Source of the DNA: Candidatus Kapaibacterium sp.
GTDB lineage: Bacteria; Bacteroidota; Ignavibacteria; Kapaibacteriales; UBA4661
DNA length: 64,000 nucleotides
Assembly: GCA_025455065.1 (NCBI GenBank)
Contig: JALONG010000001.1
Coordinates: 62,001-126,000, forward strand
Reading direction: 5' to 3'
The translations under genes and the position numbers were made by a program. The notes under the pieces were generated by a model. That model made no database searches, was not told the origin of the DNA, and saw only the letters and a program-made list of their open reading frames with translations. Of the stretch, positions 46,121-55,431 are shown piece by piece. Within the stretch, counting starts at the first letter, position 1; the number at the start of each line of letters is the position of its first letter.

Positions 46121-46144
46121 AGTACCTACCAAAAAGTAGGTACT
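46121..46144. promoter_or_regulatory. HxlR operator candidate, perfect palindrome
   Basis: AGTACCTAC at 46121-46129 and GTAGGTACT at 46136-46144 are perfect 9-base arms around six bases. HxlR/YodB-type regulators bind GTAC/TACT-containing dyads of this size. Extra AAGTAC half-sites begin at 46102 and 46120. Placement just after a promoter-like motif fits autorepression and control of the divergent reductase gene. Confidence 0.7.
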
Positions 46145-46204
46145 CCCATAAGTCTGCAAGTTGATATTTCTCAACAGATTTATTTTTACATTGTTTTTTG
46201 CACT

Positions 46205-46552
46205 ATGAAAAAGAATATCAATCAATTCCCACAAAACACGTTAGATGAAGCGTCCTGTCCTGTTCGCAAAGCAATGGAAATTGTCGGCGGAAAATGGCGT
46301 TTGTTTATTATTCAACAACTCGGTAAAAAGACGCTGCGCTACGGCGACATCAAACGCGCCATTCCCGACATCAGCGAAAAAATGCTCATTCAAGAACTCA
46401 AATGCCTTGTAGAAATGGACGTTATCGAAAAAAAATCCTTCGGCGAAATCCCGCCTCGTGTGGAATACAAACTCACGGACAAAGGTAAATTGGCACTTCC
46501 TCTTTTGAAACATATCACGAAGTTTGGTCAGAAACTCCAGATGTATCAATAA
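46205..46552 (+). CDS. HxlR family transcriptional regulator
   Basis: ATG 46205 gives 115 residues, the normal family length. The HxlR hallmark is CPVRKAMEIVGGKWRLFIIQQL with the redox-candidate Cys18 near the N-terminus, then LRYGDIKRAIPDISEKMLIQELK-L recognition helices and the wing RVEYKLTDKG. Members sense quinones, aldehydes or hypochlorite through the N-terminal Cys. It is divergent from an NAD(P)-binding gene, and a strong palindrome lies in the shared region. Confidence 0.92.
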   Translation: MKKNINQFPQNTLDEASCPVRKAMEIVGGKWRLFIIQQLGKKTLRYGDIKRAIPDISEKMLIQELKCLVEMDVIEKKSFGEIPPRVEYKLTDKGKLALPLLKHITKFGQKLQMYQ

Positions 46553-46651
46553 TTTTCGCTATACTGCTTGAACTATGATTGTTACAATGTTACAACTTTG
46601 CACAGTATTTGAAGTAAACGAAGAATTTCTTGTTCCCACAACATTTTTTCC

Positions 46652-47278
46652 ATGACCACACTCATCCAACACCTCCCTTTTTTACGCCATTCTTCGGCAG
46701 TTCTCACACCGCTTCCCGCCGGAACGCCTGTTTTTACCGAAGGTTCGGGCTGCGGAAAAATCGGTTTTGTCCAAAGCGGCGTAATTCGCGTTTTCAAACT
46801 CAGCGAAACAGGGCGCGAAATCACGCTCTACCGCTTGGAAGCCGGTGAAAGTTGCATTTTGTCCATGTCCTGTGCGCTCTCCAATCCGATTCATCAAGCC
46901 TCTGCGGTGGTTGAAGAAGACGCGGAGGTACTTATTCTGACGACGAGTGATTTCCAACATCTCATCGAAAAATCCCACGAAGCGCGTAATTACGTCTTCG
47001 GGCAGTTTGCCTCGCGCCTGACCGATGTCATGATTGTGGTGGAAGAAGTAGTGTTCAAGCGCATGGATGAACGCCTCGCAAGCCTTCTGGCTGAATTTGC
47101 TTCTACGCAAGCAACCATTACCAAAACCCATGAAGAACTCGCCGTTGAACTCGGTACAGCGCGTGAAGTGGTGAGCCGCACACTGAAAGAGTTCGAGCGA
47201 CAAGACCTCGTGCGGCTTGGACGTGGCACAATCACTGTTCCCGATAAAAAAGCACTGTTGCATAGCGTCCGCAGATAG
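46652..47278 (+). CDS. Crp/Fnr family regulator at head of sulfur cluster
   Basis: The 208 residues have a cyclic-nucleotide-binding-like beta-roll (about 10-125) and a C-terminal winged helix (EELAVELGTAREVVSRTLKEFERQDLV, about 152-178). The cAMP-binding RSA motif is not evident. Two Cys (GESCILSMSCAL) lie in the beta-roll at about 69-74 and could sense persulfide or redox state. The adjacent target is the CstB-like gene 226 bases downstream, preceded by a TGTG-N9-CACA dyad. I infer it activates this cluster. Confidence 0.88.
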   Translation: MTTLIQHLPFLRHSSAVLTPLPAGTPVFTEGSGCGKIGFVQSGVIRVFKLSETGREITLYRLEAGESCILSMSCALSNPIHQASAVVEEDAEVLILTTSDFQHLIEKSHEARNYVFGQFASRLTDVMIVVEEVVFKRMDERLASLLAEFASTQATITKTHEELAVELGTAREVVSRTLKEFERQDLVRLGRGTITVPDKKALLHSVRR

Positions 47279-47373
47279 GTTTTGTGATGGTTTCAGGTCT
47301 TCCCGTCCTACGACTTCTTAGGCGTAGAGCGGGTTTCACGAAAATTTGAAAATATTTCGGAAGAAAAACAGCG

Positions 47374-47419
47374 TTTGTGATAAAGTTACACACTTCTCTT
47401 TGTGGAGGTTGTATTTTTG
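47374..47419 (+). promoter_or_regulatory. Candidate Crp/Fnr site and promoter for CstB-like gene
   Basis: TGTG at 47376-47379 and CACA at 47389-47392 form an imperfect dyad, 9 rather than the usual 8 bases apart. TATTTTTG at 47412-47419 matches the Bacteroidota -7 consensus TAnnTTTG. The dyad centre falls near -40, as for class II activation. Confidence 0.35.
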
Positions 47420-47504
47420 TATGGTGATGATAGCAAAATCGTCGCACACTGCAAGAATCTACGCAAGAATCTACTGTTTCTCCACCCTTTTCACAAAAAG
47501 CATT

Positions 47505-48926
47505 ATGTTTTTCCGAATGGTCTATGACAAAGGCTTGGCACAAGCAAGTTACATTATCGGCTGTCAAGCAACAGGCGAAGCACTCGTCATTGATGCAAAA
47601 CGCGATACCGACGAGTATGTGCAGATTGCCGCCGAAGAAAAACTCCGCATTACCCACATCGCCGAAACACACATCCACGCTGATTTCCTCACGGGTTCAC
47701 GGGAATTAGCCCGTCAAACAGGCGCAGAACTGTACCTTTCCAACGAAGGCGGAGCCGAATGGCAGTACGCTTTCCCGCATATTGCCTTGCGCGACGGCTC
47801 GTCGTTTATGGTCGGGAATGTGAACATTGATGTGTGGCACACGCCCGGACACACGCCGGAGCATATTTCCTTCCTTATCACCGACACGAAAAATTCTGAT
47901 GTTCCTGTGATGATGGCGACGGGTGATTTCGTTTTTGTGGGCGATGTCGGCAGACCTGATTTGCTGGAACGCGCAGCAGGCTACAAAGGCACGATGGAGC
48001 GCGGTGCGCGGCAGATGTTTTACTCGCTCAAACGCTTCAAAACCTTGCCCGATTTTGTGCAGATTCTTCCCGGACACGGCGCAGGTTCTGCCTGTGGAAA
48101 GTCTTTGGGAGCAGTTCCCTTCTCAACGGTCGGCTATGAAAAGCTGACGAATTGGGCGCTCAAAATCACCAACGAAGAAGAATTTGTTAATGAAATTCTT
48201 CGTGGACAACCCGAACCGCCGGTGTATTTTGCCATGATGAAAATGCTGAATAAATCAGAGCGCAACGTCCTCTCAAGCCTTCCCGAACCGCGAAAACTCA
48301 CCATTGCCGACCTCAAAAACGCTCTCAGCGACGGCGCGATGCTCGTGGATACACGCGGAAAACTTGCCTTCGCAGGCGGTCATATTCCCGGCAGCCTCAA
48401 CATTCAAGACAATAATTCCTTTTCGACATGGGCAGGATGGATGCTTTCCTATAACAAACCGATTGTGCTTGTTGCGCCGGAACACCGCGTGAATACTCTT
48501 GTTCGCGCACTTGTCCGCATTGGCTTAGATTCTGTCGTGGGCTTTATTTCCGATATTGACGAATGGTCGTATTTGGGCAATGAAACGCAGATGTTGGAAC
48601 AAATTCACGTCCGCGATTTGCACCAAACCATGCTTATCTCGAATATGGAATTGCTGGATGTTCGCGCAAGAACAGAGGTTGAGCAAGGTTGCATCGGCGG
48701 TGCGGAGCATATTCACGCAGGATATTTGCCTCGCAATCTGGAACGCCTCGACAAAAGCAAAACCTACGTTATCTACTGCGCAGGTGGAGACCGCTCTTCG
48801 ATTGCATCAAGTTTCCTCCAGCAGCAAGGCTTTAAGCACGTAATTAACGTCGTTGGCGGCTTTAATGCGTGGAAAGAAGCGGAGCTGCCGATTGCAATGG
48901 AAGAGCAGGAACTTGTATCTGCATAA
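47505..48926 (+). CDS. CstB-like persulfide dioxygenase-rhodanese (MBL-RHOD-RHOD)
   Basis: ATG 47505 gives 473 residues. The N-terminal metallo-beta-lactamase domain has HIHAD (56-60), HTPGHTPEH (112-120), GDFVFVGDVGRPDLL (140-154) and PGHGAGSACGKS (His191, Cys197), as in iron persulfide dioxygenases. The first rhodanese domain (about 275-360) has no active Cys (IVLVAPEHR). The second (about 380-473) has Cys425 in YCAGGDRS. This is the domain order of staphylococcal CstB, which oxidises low-molecular-weight persulfide to thiosulfate. It should be cytoplasmic and detoxify sulfide or persulfide. Confidence 0.88.
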   Translation: MFFRMVYDKGLAQASYIIGCQATGEALVIDAKRDTDEYVQIAAEEKLRITHIAETHIHADFLTGSRELARQTGAELYLSNEGGAEWQYAFPHIALRDGSSFMVGNVNIDVWHTPGHTPEHISFLITDTKNSDVPVMMATGDFVFVGDVGRPDLLERAAGYKGTMERGARQMFYSLKRFKTLPDFVQILPGHGAGSACGKSLGAVPFSTVGYEKLTNWALKITNEEEFVNEILRGQPEPPVYFAMMKMLNKSERNVLSSLPEPRKLTIADLKNALSDGAMLVDTRGKLAFAGGHIPGSLNIQDNNSFSTWAGWMLSYNKPIVLVAPEHRVNTLVRALVRIGLDSVVGFISDIDEWSYLGNETQMLEQIHVRDLHQTMLISNMELLDVRARTEVEQGCIGGAEHIHAGYLPRNLERLDKSKTYVIYCAGGDRSSIASSFLQQQGFKHVINVVGGFNAWKEAELPIAMEEQELVSA

Positions 48927-48956
48927 ATCACACAGTATGCGAATTAAACGCTCAGA

Positions 48957-49085
48957 ATTTTTTGACACGGATTTGACGGATGACACGGATTTCACGGAAG
49001 CAACGAGAGATTTAGACCAATATGATATTTGCTGTCAAACAGCCCTACAATAATCCGTGAAATCCGTGTAATCCGTGTCAAAATT
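48957..49085. repeat. Long imperfect inverted repeat
   Basis: Left arm 48957-48998 and right arm 49054-49085 pair over about 30 bases, apart from a 10-base insertion in the left arm, around a 55-base loop. Each arm is built of CACGGATT/CCGTG-type short words. It lies between the CstB-like and thioredoxin genes and could act as a transcript-stabilising hairpin, attenuator or small non-coding element. Confidence 0.85.
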
Positions 49086-49150
49086 CGTTATCAGAGTAAA
49101 CCTTTCATTGGCGTATAGTTACTTTTCCACTTCATTTTTCAACAACAACC

Positions 49151-49555
49151 ATGACCGAAAACCTCACCAAAGAAACCTTTTTGCAAAAGGTCTTTAACTA
49201 CGAAACCCAGCAAGAATGGGCTTACGCTGGCGACAAACCCTGTATCATTGACTTTTGGGCGGCGTGGTGCGGTCCCTGCCGTGCCTTCGCACCGACGTTT
49301 GAAGCACTTTCCAACAAGTACGCGGGCAAAGTCCATTTTTACAAGATTGATACCGATGCAGAGCAGGAATTATCCGCCGTTTTTGGTATTCGCAGTATTC
49401 CCAGCATCTTGTTTATTCCTGCACAAGGGCAACCGCAAATGGCTATGGGTTCGCTACCGGAAGCCGCATTAGAACAGGCTATCGAAGAAATCTTCTTTAC
49501 GCCGATTTCCACCGAAGCCGCATTAAAAGACGCTTCTCACCTTGCCACCGCATAA
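49151..49555 (+). CDS. Thioredoxin
   Basis: The 134 residues are a cytoplasmic thioredoxin with active site WCGPC (Cys40, Cys43), the FYKIDTDAEQELSAVFGIRSIPS segment with cis-Pro, and no signal peptide. A tail of about 20 residues (FFTPISTEAALKDASHL) is longer than usual. It is followed 4 bases later by the YeiH-type gene. In this context it probably reduces persulfides or regenerates the rhodaneses. Confidence 0.92.
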   Translation: MTENLTKETFLQKVFNYETQQEWAYAGDKPCIIDFWAAWCGPCRAFAPTFEALSNKYAGKVHFYKIDTDAEQELSAVFGIRSIPSILFIPAQGQPQMAMGSLPEAALEQAIEEIFFTPISTEAALKDASHLATA

Positions 49556-49559
49556 AGCC

Positions 49560-50582
49560 ATGAGCCAAACTTCTTTATCTTCACCAATGATACAAACTGC
49601 ACATTCAGACCCCTCTGGGACAACGCTTCGTAAACCCCTCTTCGGGCTAGGAATTGTGCTAGTTTTGGGCAGTTATTGGATTCCACAAATTTCCCCGCCG
49701 CTTGCACTGGCACTAGGTTTGGTGTTTGCCCTCACGGGAGAACATCCCTACCGCACACAAAGCACTCAAGCCATGAAATGGCTCTTGCAGGCTTCAGTGG
49801 TGGGCTTGGGCTTTGGCATGAACATTATGAGCGTCATAAAAGCAGGACAAACAGGCTTTTTCTTTACACTTGCCTCCATTCTGGGAACGCTCGGAATCGG
49901 CATGATGCTCGGAAAATTGCTTGGTGTCCGCAAAGGCGCATCACAGCTTATTTCCGTAGGTACGGCAATTTGCGGCGGCAGTGCGATTGCTGCTGTCGCG
50001 CCGGTTATCAAAGCAGAGGAAGCAGAAATTTCCGTTGCACTTGGAACGGTCTTTGTCTTGAACGCACTGGCACTCTTTATCTTTCCACCTCTGGGAGCGG
50101 CTTTGGGACTAACGCAGGAGCAGTTTGGCATTTGGGCAGCGATTGCCATTCACGACACAAGTTCCGTTGTGGGTGCAGCCTCGAAATACGGTGCGGAGGC
50201 ACTTTCCATTGCCACAACGGTTAAACTGAGCCGTGCGCTCTGGATTATCCCGATAACGCTCGGCGCAGCACTGCTTCTGCACCGCAATCACCGTCAAGGC
50301 GCACAGGAAAACTCCCCGAAAACTAAGATTCAAATTCCGTATTTCATCGGGTTCTTCGTTCTTGCTTCGCTGGTGAATACCTTCCTTCCGGGCGCATCGG
50401 TGCTTGGTCTTTGGCTTGTTCCGCTTGCGAAAACAGGTCTCACGCTGACACTGTTTCTCATCGGTACAGGGCTTTCGCGCACAATGCTTGCCAGCGTCGG
50501 TGTGAAGCCGCTCGTGCAAGGTGTGGTGCTGTGGATTGGTATTAGTGTGGCTGCGCTGTGGGCGGTACGCTCCTTTGTGTAA
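49560..50582 (+). CDS. YeiH/UPF0324 family membrane protein (putative sulfate exporter)
   Basis: ATG 49560 gives 340 residues and about nine to ten membrane helices. The UPF0324/YeiH pattern is visible: TGEHPYRTQST-AMKWLLQASVVGLGFGMN, GAS-LISVGTAICGGSAIAA and IAIHDTSSVVGAASKYG. The family is annotated as putative sulfate exporter and is often linked to sulfur or cysteine regulators. Its near overlap with thioredoxin and position among sulfur genes support removal of oxidised sulfur, though transport has not been shown for most members. Confidence 0.88.
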   Translation: MSQTSLSSPMIQTAHSDPSGTTLRKPLFGLGIVLVLGSYWIPQISPPLALALGLVFALTGEHPYRTQSTQAMKWLLQASVVGLGFGMNIMSVIKAGQTGFFFTLASILGTLGIGMMLGKLLGVRKGASQLISVGTAICGGSAIAAVAPVIKAEEAEISVALGTVFVLNALALFIFPPLGAALGLTQEQFGIWAAIAIHDTSSVVGAASKYGAEALSIATTVKLSRALWIIPITLGAALLLHRNHRQGAQENSPKTKIQIPYFIGFFVLASLVNTFLPGASVLGLWLVPLAKTGLTLTLFLIGTGLSRTMLASVGVKPLVQGVVLWIGISVAALWAVRSFV

Positions 50583-50634
50583 GCACGGTATTGAACCAAA
50601 ACAACTTTCCTTTATCATCATTTTCCTTAAAATC

Positions 50635-51045
50635 ATGCTCCATTTCTCTCGTTATATCAGGCAATTTGTTGTTGCCGCGCTCGTATCACTTGTTTTTATC
50701 GGCTGTGCAGCAGCTCCAAGCGGATTTCGCTCACTTTCGGTACAAGAAACAAAAACGTTTTTGAGCAATAACCCAAACGTACTTGTGCTGGATGTTCGCA
50801 CGGCGGAAGAATTTTCAAGCCCGACAGGACACTTGGAAAATGCAACCCTCATCCCTGTTCAAGAACTTGAGCAGCGCATTGGCGAATTGCAACAGCATAA
50901 ATCCAAACCGATTGTGGTGTATTGCCGGACGGGTGGGAGAAGCGCACGGGCAAGCGATATGCTCACCAAGCAAGGTTTTACGGCGATAAACATGGTCGGT
51001 GGGATTTTGGATTGGAACGCGGCGAATTTTCCCGTCGTTAAATAA
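50635..51045 (+). CDS. Rhodanese-domain lipoprotein
   Basis: ATG 50635 gives 136 residues. A signal sequence with lipobox FIGC (Cys24) predicts a lipid-anchored periplasmic protein. The rest is one rhodanese domain: VLVLDVRTAEEF, GHLENATLIPV, active Cys97 in YCRTGGRSARA, and VGGILDWNAANFPV. It can transfer sulfane sulfur in the periplasm, complementing the cytoplasmic rhodaneses nearby. It follows the YeiH-type gene by 52 bases. Confidence 0.9.
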   Translation: MLHFSRYIRQFVVAALVSLVFIGCAAAPSGFRSLSVQETKTFLSNNPNVLVLDVRTAEEFSSPTGHLENATLIPVQELEQRIGELQQHKSKPIVVYCRTGGRSARASDMLTKQGFTAINMVGGILDWNAANFPVVK

Positions 51046-51069
51046 CCCTTCACCATATGCAAACACCCC

Positions 51070-51753
51070 ATGAACAACTATATTCACAACCGCATAAAAT
51101 CTCGCTTGAATAGGCGAAACGGTTTCCCATCTCCAACAGGAATCGCGGGAAGTATTCTCACTCTTGGTGCGCTGACGCTCTCGATTTTTTCTATGGCAAT
51201 TTTTTCTATGGCATTTACTCGTCAAGACCGCATGAATACTATTCCCACTGAAGTTCGGGCAAAATCGCAAAAAGCTGCCGGAACGTTTATGGCGACGTTG
51301 AAAGGTGTGCTGGTGCAAAGTATGGCACAAGGTATTCCCGCAGCAGCCGCAACCTGCTCCGACACCGCACAAACACTGACAAAAACGATTGCCTCAGCGC
51401 ATGGCGTGGAGATGCGGCGCATTTCTTTGAACGCAAGAAACAGCCAAAACATACCGACTGCGCAAGAAAAGGCATTACTCCTTAAACTAGATTCTGTGCG
51501 GCTTGCGGGACGATTAACCGATTCAACGGTCGTGTGGGAAATTATTGAGCGACAAGGCAAACAGTACGCGCTCCATATTAAGCCGATTGTTCTCAATAAC
51601 GCACTCTGCCTGCAATGTCATGGCAAAGACGCGGACATAGCCCCCGAAACCCGCACCGTGCTTGACAAACGCTATCCGGGCGATAAAGCGCGTGGATACA
51701 GCATTGGTGAGATTCGCGGAGCGGTGAGTGTTATGACGGCACTTGTTCCTTAG
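51070..51753 (+). CDS. Tll0287-like (DUF3365) c-type heme protein
   Basis: The 227 residues have an N-terminal membrane helix or signal anchor (about 24-48, with the five-residue repeat SIFSM-AIFSM), then a Tll0287-like sensor domain with heme-c motif Cys180-x-x-Cys183-His184 (ALCLQCHGKD) and the terminal IGEIRGAVSVMTAL strand. The same fold forms the sensor of the chemoreceptor at 16920-19028. Stand-alone members are periplasmic heme proteins of unsettled role. Between two rhodanese genes it may take electrons from or sense sulfur compounds; this is inference. Confidence 0.87.
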   Translation: MNNYIHNRIKSRLNRRNGFPSPTGIAGSILTLGALTLSIFSMAIFSMAFTRQDRMNTIPTEVRAKSQKAAGTFMATLKGVLVQSMAQGIPAAAATCSDTAQTLTKTIASAHGVEMRRISLNARNSQNIPTAQEKALLLKLDSVRLAGRLTDSTVVWEIIERQGKQYALHIKPIVLNNALCLQCHGKDADIAPETRTVLDKRYPGDKARGYSIGEIRGAVSVMTALVP

Positions 51754-51838
51754 CATTGACTAGAGATGTATCACTGAGGAAGTATCACAACATTCTACAC
51801 AAAACAACGATTTTTTTTACCCTAAATGTACCAACACT

Positions 51839-52171
51839 ATGCTTAATTTTTTGAGTAGTATTCTCGGCGGCGGTGGCTCTGCTGCTTCTATTTCGGCACA
51901 AGAACTCAAACAACAACTAAAATCTCCGCAAAAGCCCATTTTGCTGGATGTTCGCCAGCCGGAAGAACATCGCAACCGCAATATCCCGCAATCCATTCTC
52001 ATTCCTTTGGGCGAATTATCGTCCCGCATGAGTGAATTGGAAAAGTACAAAAACCGTGAAATCATTGTCTATTGCGCAAGCGGCTCCCGTAGTTCGTCTG
52101 CGTGTAGAATGCTCACCAATGCTGGGTTTTCGGTCAAAAATCTTTCCGGCGGCATGATGATGTGGAACTAA
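51839..52171 (+). CDS. Single-domain rhodanese
   Basis: The 110 residues are a cytoplasmic rhodanese domain: LLDVRQPEEHRNRNIPQSILIPLGEL, active Cys79 in YCASGSRSSSA, and LSGGMMMW. A short N-terminal LNFLSSILGGGG stretch is hydrophobic but too short to be a clear membrane anchor. It is the last plus-strand gene of the sulfur cluster, 85 bases after the heme protein. Confidence 0.9.
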   Translation: MLNFLSSILGGGGSAASISAQELKQQLKSPQKPILLDVRQPEEHRNRNIPQSILIPLGELSSRMSELEKYKNREIIVYCASGSRSSSACRMLTNAGFSVKNLSGGMMMWN

Positions 52172-52365
52172 TTTCGACCAATCACCACCACCACCCCACC
52201 ACCACCACTATTCGCGTGCGCCATTTTCGGTTTTGCGGGATTTCACTCACCTTCTCCCGCCAATGCAGCAACACCATTCTCTACAACGCTGATTTTATAA
52301 GGCTTTTAGGGAATGGTGTTGGTATATTTTGGTCTATTGTTGAGAAAAGATTTTTGCTTGAAATT

Positions 52366-52710
52366 TCAAATCGTTCCCAAATGTGTGTCCTTAAAGCCGC
52401 TCATGTATTTGAGACCATATCCTGCAATTCTGTCCATTGCGCTGTGTCCGAACAGTATCACTCCGGCAAGTTGTAGTGCCGTGTTCAGGGAATAAAGCCC
52501 CAAGAACCAGACCACAACGGCAAATGCTTTATGGTGAACAAGGTTATACAACGATGCTCCAACACGAGGATTGATGAGGTATCCGAGCATACTCACATCG
52601 GGAAGAAGTATCAGCGCGGGATACCACCACCAAGCGTAGGGTAATTGGGCAAAAGCGACAAGCGATAATGCAAAAAGTGCGGTTTCTTCGAGTTTCAAGA
52701 GTGTTTTCAT
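52366..52710 (-). CDS. DUF4260 family membrane protein
   Basis: The 114 residues match DUF4260: KLEE-ALFALSL start, YAWWWYPALILLPDVSMLGYLINPRVGA, YNLVHHKAFAV, and HSAMDRIAGYGLKY--GFKDTHLG. About three membrane helices are seen. Function is unknown; the His residues near the membrane (LVHHK, GHS) are conserved in relatives I recall. It follows the Crp/Fnr-type gene by 94 bases on the same strand. Confidence 0.85.
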   Translation of the reverse strand: MKTLLKLEETALFALSLVAFAQLPYAWWWYPALILLPDVSMLGYLINPRVGASLYNLVHHKAFAVVVWFLGLYSLNTALQLAGVILFGHSAMDRIAGYGLKYMSGFKDTHLGTI

Positions 52711-52804
52711 AACGATATTCCGAACAAATGAGATAAACAGTTTCTATGCTGCAAAGTTCGGAAATTCGCTCTTTGTGGCTCTTTACAAATGTTAAGAAAT
52801 GTGG

Positions 52805-53410
52805 TTATGCGCTGCGGGCAAGGCGATTTCTGATTCGGCTGAGAGAAACAGGTGTCATGCCCAGATACGATGCGATATACTGCTGCGGAATACGCTCCAA
52901 AATGCGTGTTTTGTTACTCTTGATGAGAAGGTTGTAGCGCTCTTCGGGAGAATACATGAGATGCTCGACCAGCCGCATTTCCAAGCCAATGGCAATGTAT
53001 TCGGCAATCTTTCGCGCAAAGGTATTCCACGCAGGAAATTCCCCACAAAGCCGCTCCAATACGTCATAGTTGAAGACCAGTAAACGTGTTTCCTCAAGAG
53101 TTTCAAGCGTTAGCAAACCGGGCTGTTTGGTCAAACACGAGATGTAATCAGCAACGAGGTTGTTTTCAAAGTAAAAGTAGGTTGTTTTTTCGTCGCCATC
53201 GCGTGTATAAAACTGCCGCAAAGAGCCTTGCAGCACGAATCCGACGAGGTTTGCACGTTTTCCTTCTTCGGCAAAAAGCTGTTTTCTCCCAAGGGTCATT
53301 TCTCGTAAATGTGGCTCTAGCCCTTGCCATTCGGCATCGGTAAGTGGCGTGAATTGTTGGACGTGTGTCCTGAGAGCAAGGATTGATGAGGTGTTCCGGG
53401 GCAAGAGCAT
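52805..53410 (-). CDS. Crp/Fnr-like regulator (Bacteroidota type)
   Basis: The 201 residues have the cyclic-nucleotide-binding-like beta-roll (about 15-125) followed by a short degenerate winged helix (RIPQQYIASYLGMTPVSLSRIRNRLA, about 172-198), the common Bacteroidota form. Residues that would bind cAMP are not obvious. Its ATG shares one base with the TAA of the preceding Uma2 gene (TAATG), a translational-coupling arrangement. It probably controls itself and DUF4260. Confidence 0.87.
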   Translation of the reverse strand: MLLPRNTSSILALRTHVQQFTPLTDAEWQGLEPHLREMTLGRKQLFAEEGKRANLVGFVLQGSLRQFYTRDGDEKTTYFYFENNLVADYISCLTKQPGLLTLETLEETRLLVFNYDVLERLCGEFPAWNTFARKIAEYIAIGLEMRLVEHLMYSPEERYNLLIKSNKTRILERIPQQYIASYLGMTPVSLSRIRNRLARSA

Positions 53411-53907
53411 TACTCAAACACCTCGTCAATCGCAATACGAATATCCAGCACGTCATCAACAAGGTCGCCGTCAGCAACGAAGCGGGGTTTGCGCCCATTG
53501 TGAAAGAGCATTATGCCCCCCAAAGCGGGCATAACCAGCCACACAGATTGCACTCCCGCAGCCAAGTATTGGTGGGCTTTTTCGGTCATTTCATTGGTTG
53601 ATTGCAATGGAGATTCTATTTCAATCGCCAAAAGTGGCGGCACGGTCATTTCGATTTCTTCTTCACGCCAATCAGAGGCATTTTTATCGTAGAGGGCAAT
53701 ATCCGGCACATACTTGTCGTCAAGTAAACGGATGGAAAGTTCCGATAAAACCTTGAAGCGGTGTTTGTGATTGTATTTCAAACTCGTTGCGATGTTCGTT
53801 TGAATAGCTGAATGCAATTTACTCGGCATAGGTTTTCCTCGCTCCAATTCGTAATCGGAAATCGTTTCAGGCATTTCTGCTTCATCAAGCATTTGTGCGG
53901 TTTCCAT
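53410..53907 (-). CDS. Uma2 family (DUF820) protein, coupled to Crp/Fnr gene
   Basis: ATG complementary to 53905-53907 gives METAQMLDEAE and 165 residues. The Uma2 core is recognisable: YELERGKPMPSKLHS, YVPDIALYDK, PPLLAIEIESPLQSTNEM-EKAHQYLAAGVQSVWLVMPA. It is the shortest and most divergent of the four Uma2 genes here, with VEIVS replaced by AIEIES. Its stop codon overlaps the start of the Crp/Fnr gene, so the two are probably translated together; the functional reason is unknown. Confidence 0.85.
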   Translation of the reverse strand: METAQMLDEAEMPETISDYELERGKPMPSKLHSAIQTNIATSLKYNHKHRFKVLSELSIRLLDDKYVPDIALYDKNASDWREEEIEMTVPPLLAIEIESPLQSTNEMTEKAHQYLAAGVQSVWLVMPALGGIMLFHNGRKPRFVADGDLVDDVLDIRIAIDEVFE

Positions 53908-53954
53908 AGAATATTCTCTAAAGTGTATGTATAAAATTTTCACGAAAACGGCTC

Positions 53955-54004
53955 ATAAAAAAGCCGCGCTGTGGAGGAATAATTCCCCCCAAAGCTACGG
54001 CTTT
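53955..54004 (-). terminator. Intrinsic terminator after gabT
   Basis: Read on the minus strand, a long interrupted hairpin (AAAGCCG, AGC, GG-GGAAT paired with their complements) ends in six T. It lies 38 bases after the gabT stop. Confidence 0.75.
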
Positions 54005-54041
54005 CTTGCTTGTTTTCCAATCGGTTTTGCAATGCGTTTTC

Positions 54042-55355
<1,314 letters not shown>

Positions 55356-55382
55356 GGTTTTTGGAAAAAATGATGATAAAAA

Positions 55383-55403
55383 CTGTTGATTGCTGATTGT
55401 TGA
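55383..55403. repeat. Short heptanucleotide repeat upstream of gabT
   Basis: Three consecutive 7-base units (TGTTGAT, TGCTGAT, TGTTGAT) lie 28 bases before the gabT start codon, with a weaker copy (GGTTGAT) further on. Confidence 0.7.
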
Positions 55404-55431
55404 TGGTTCTGTTTACGGTTGATGTGTCTTT

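Noticed and set aside
52181-52214. CCACCA-rich stretch after the last rhodanese
   Set aside because: Short simple-sequence tract with no dyad symmetry or gene relation that I can support as a functional element.
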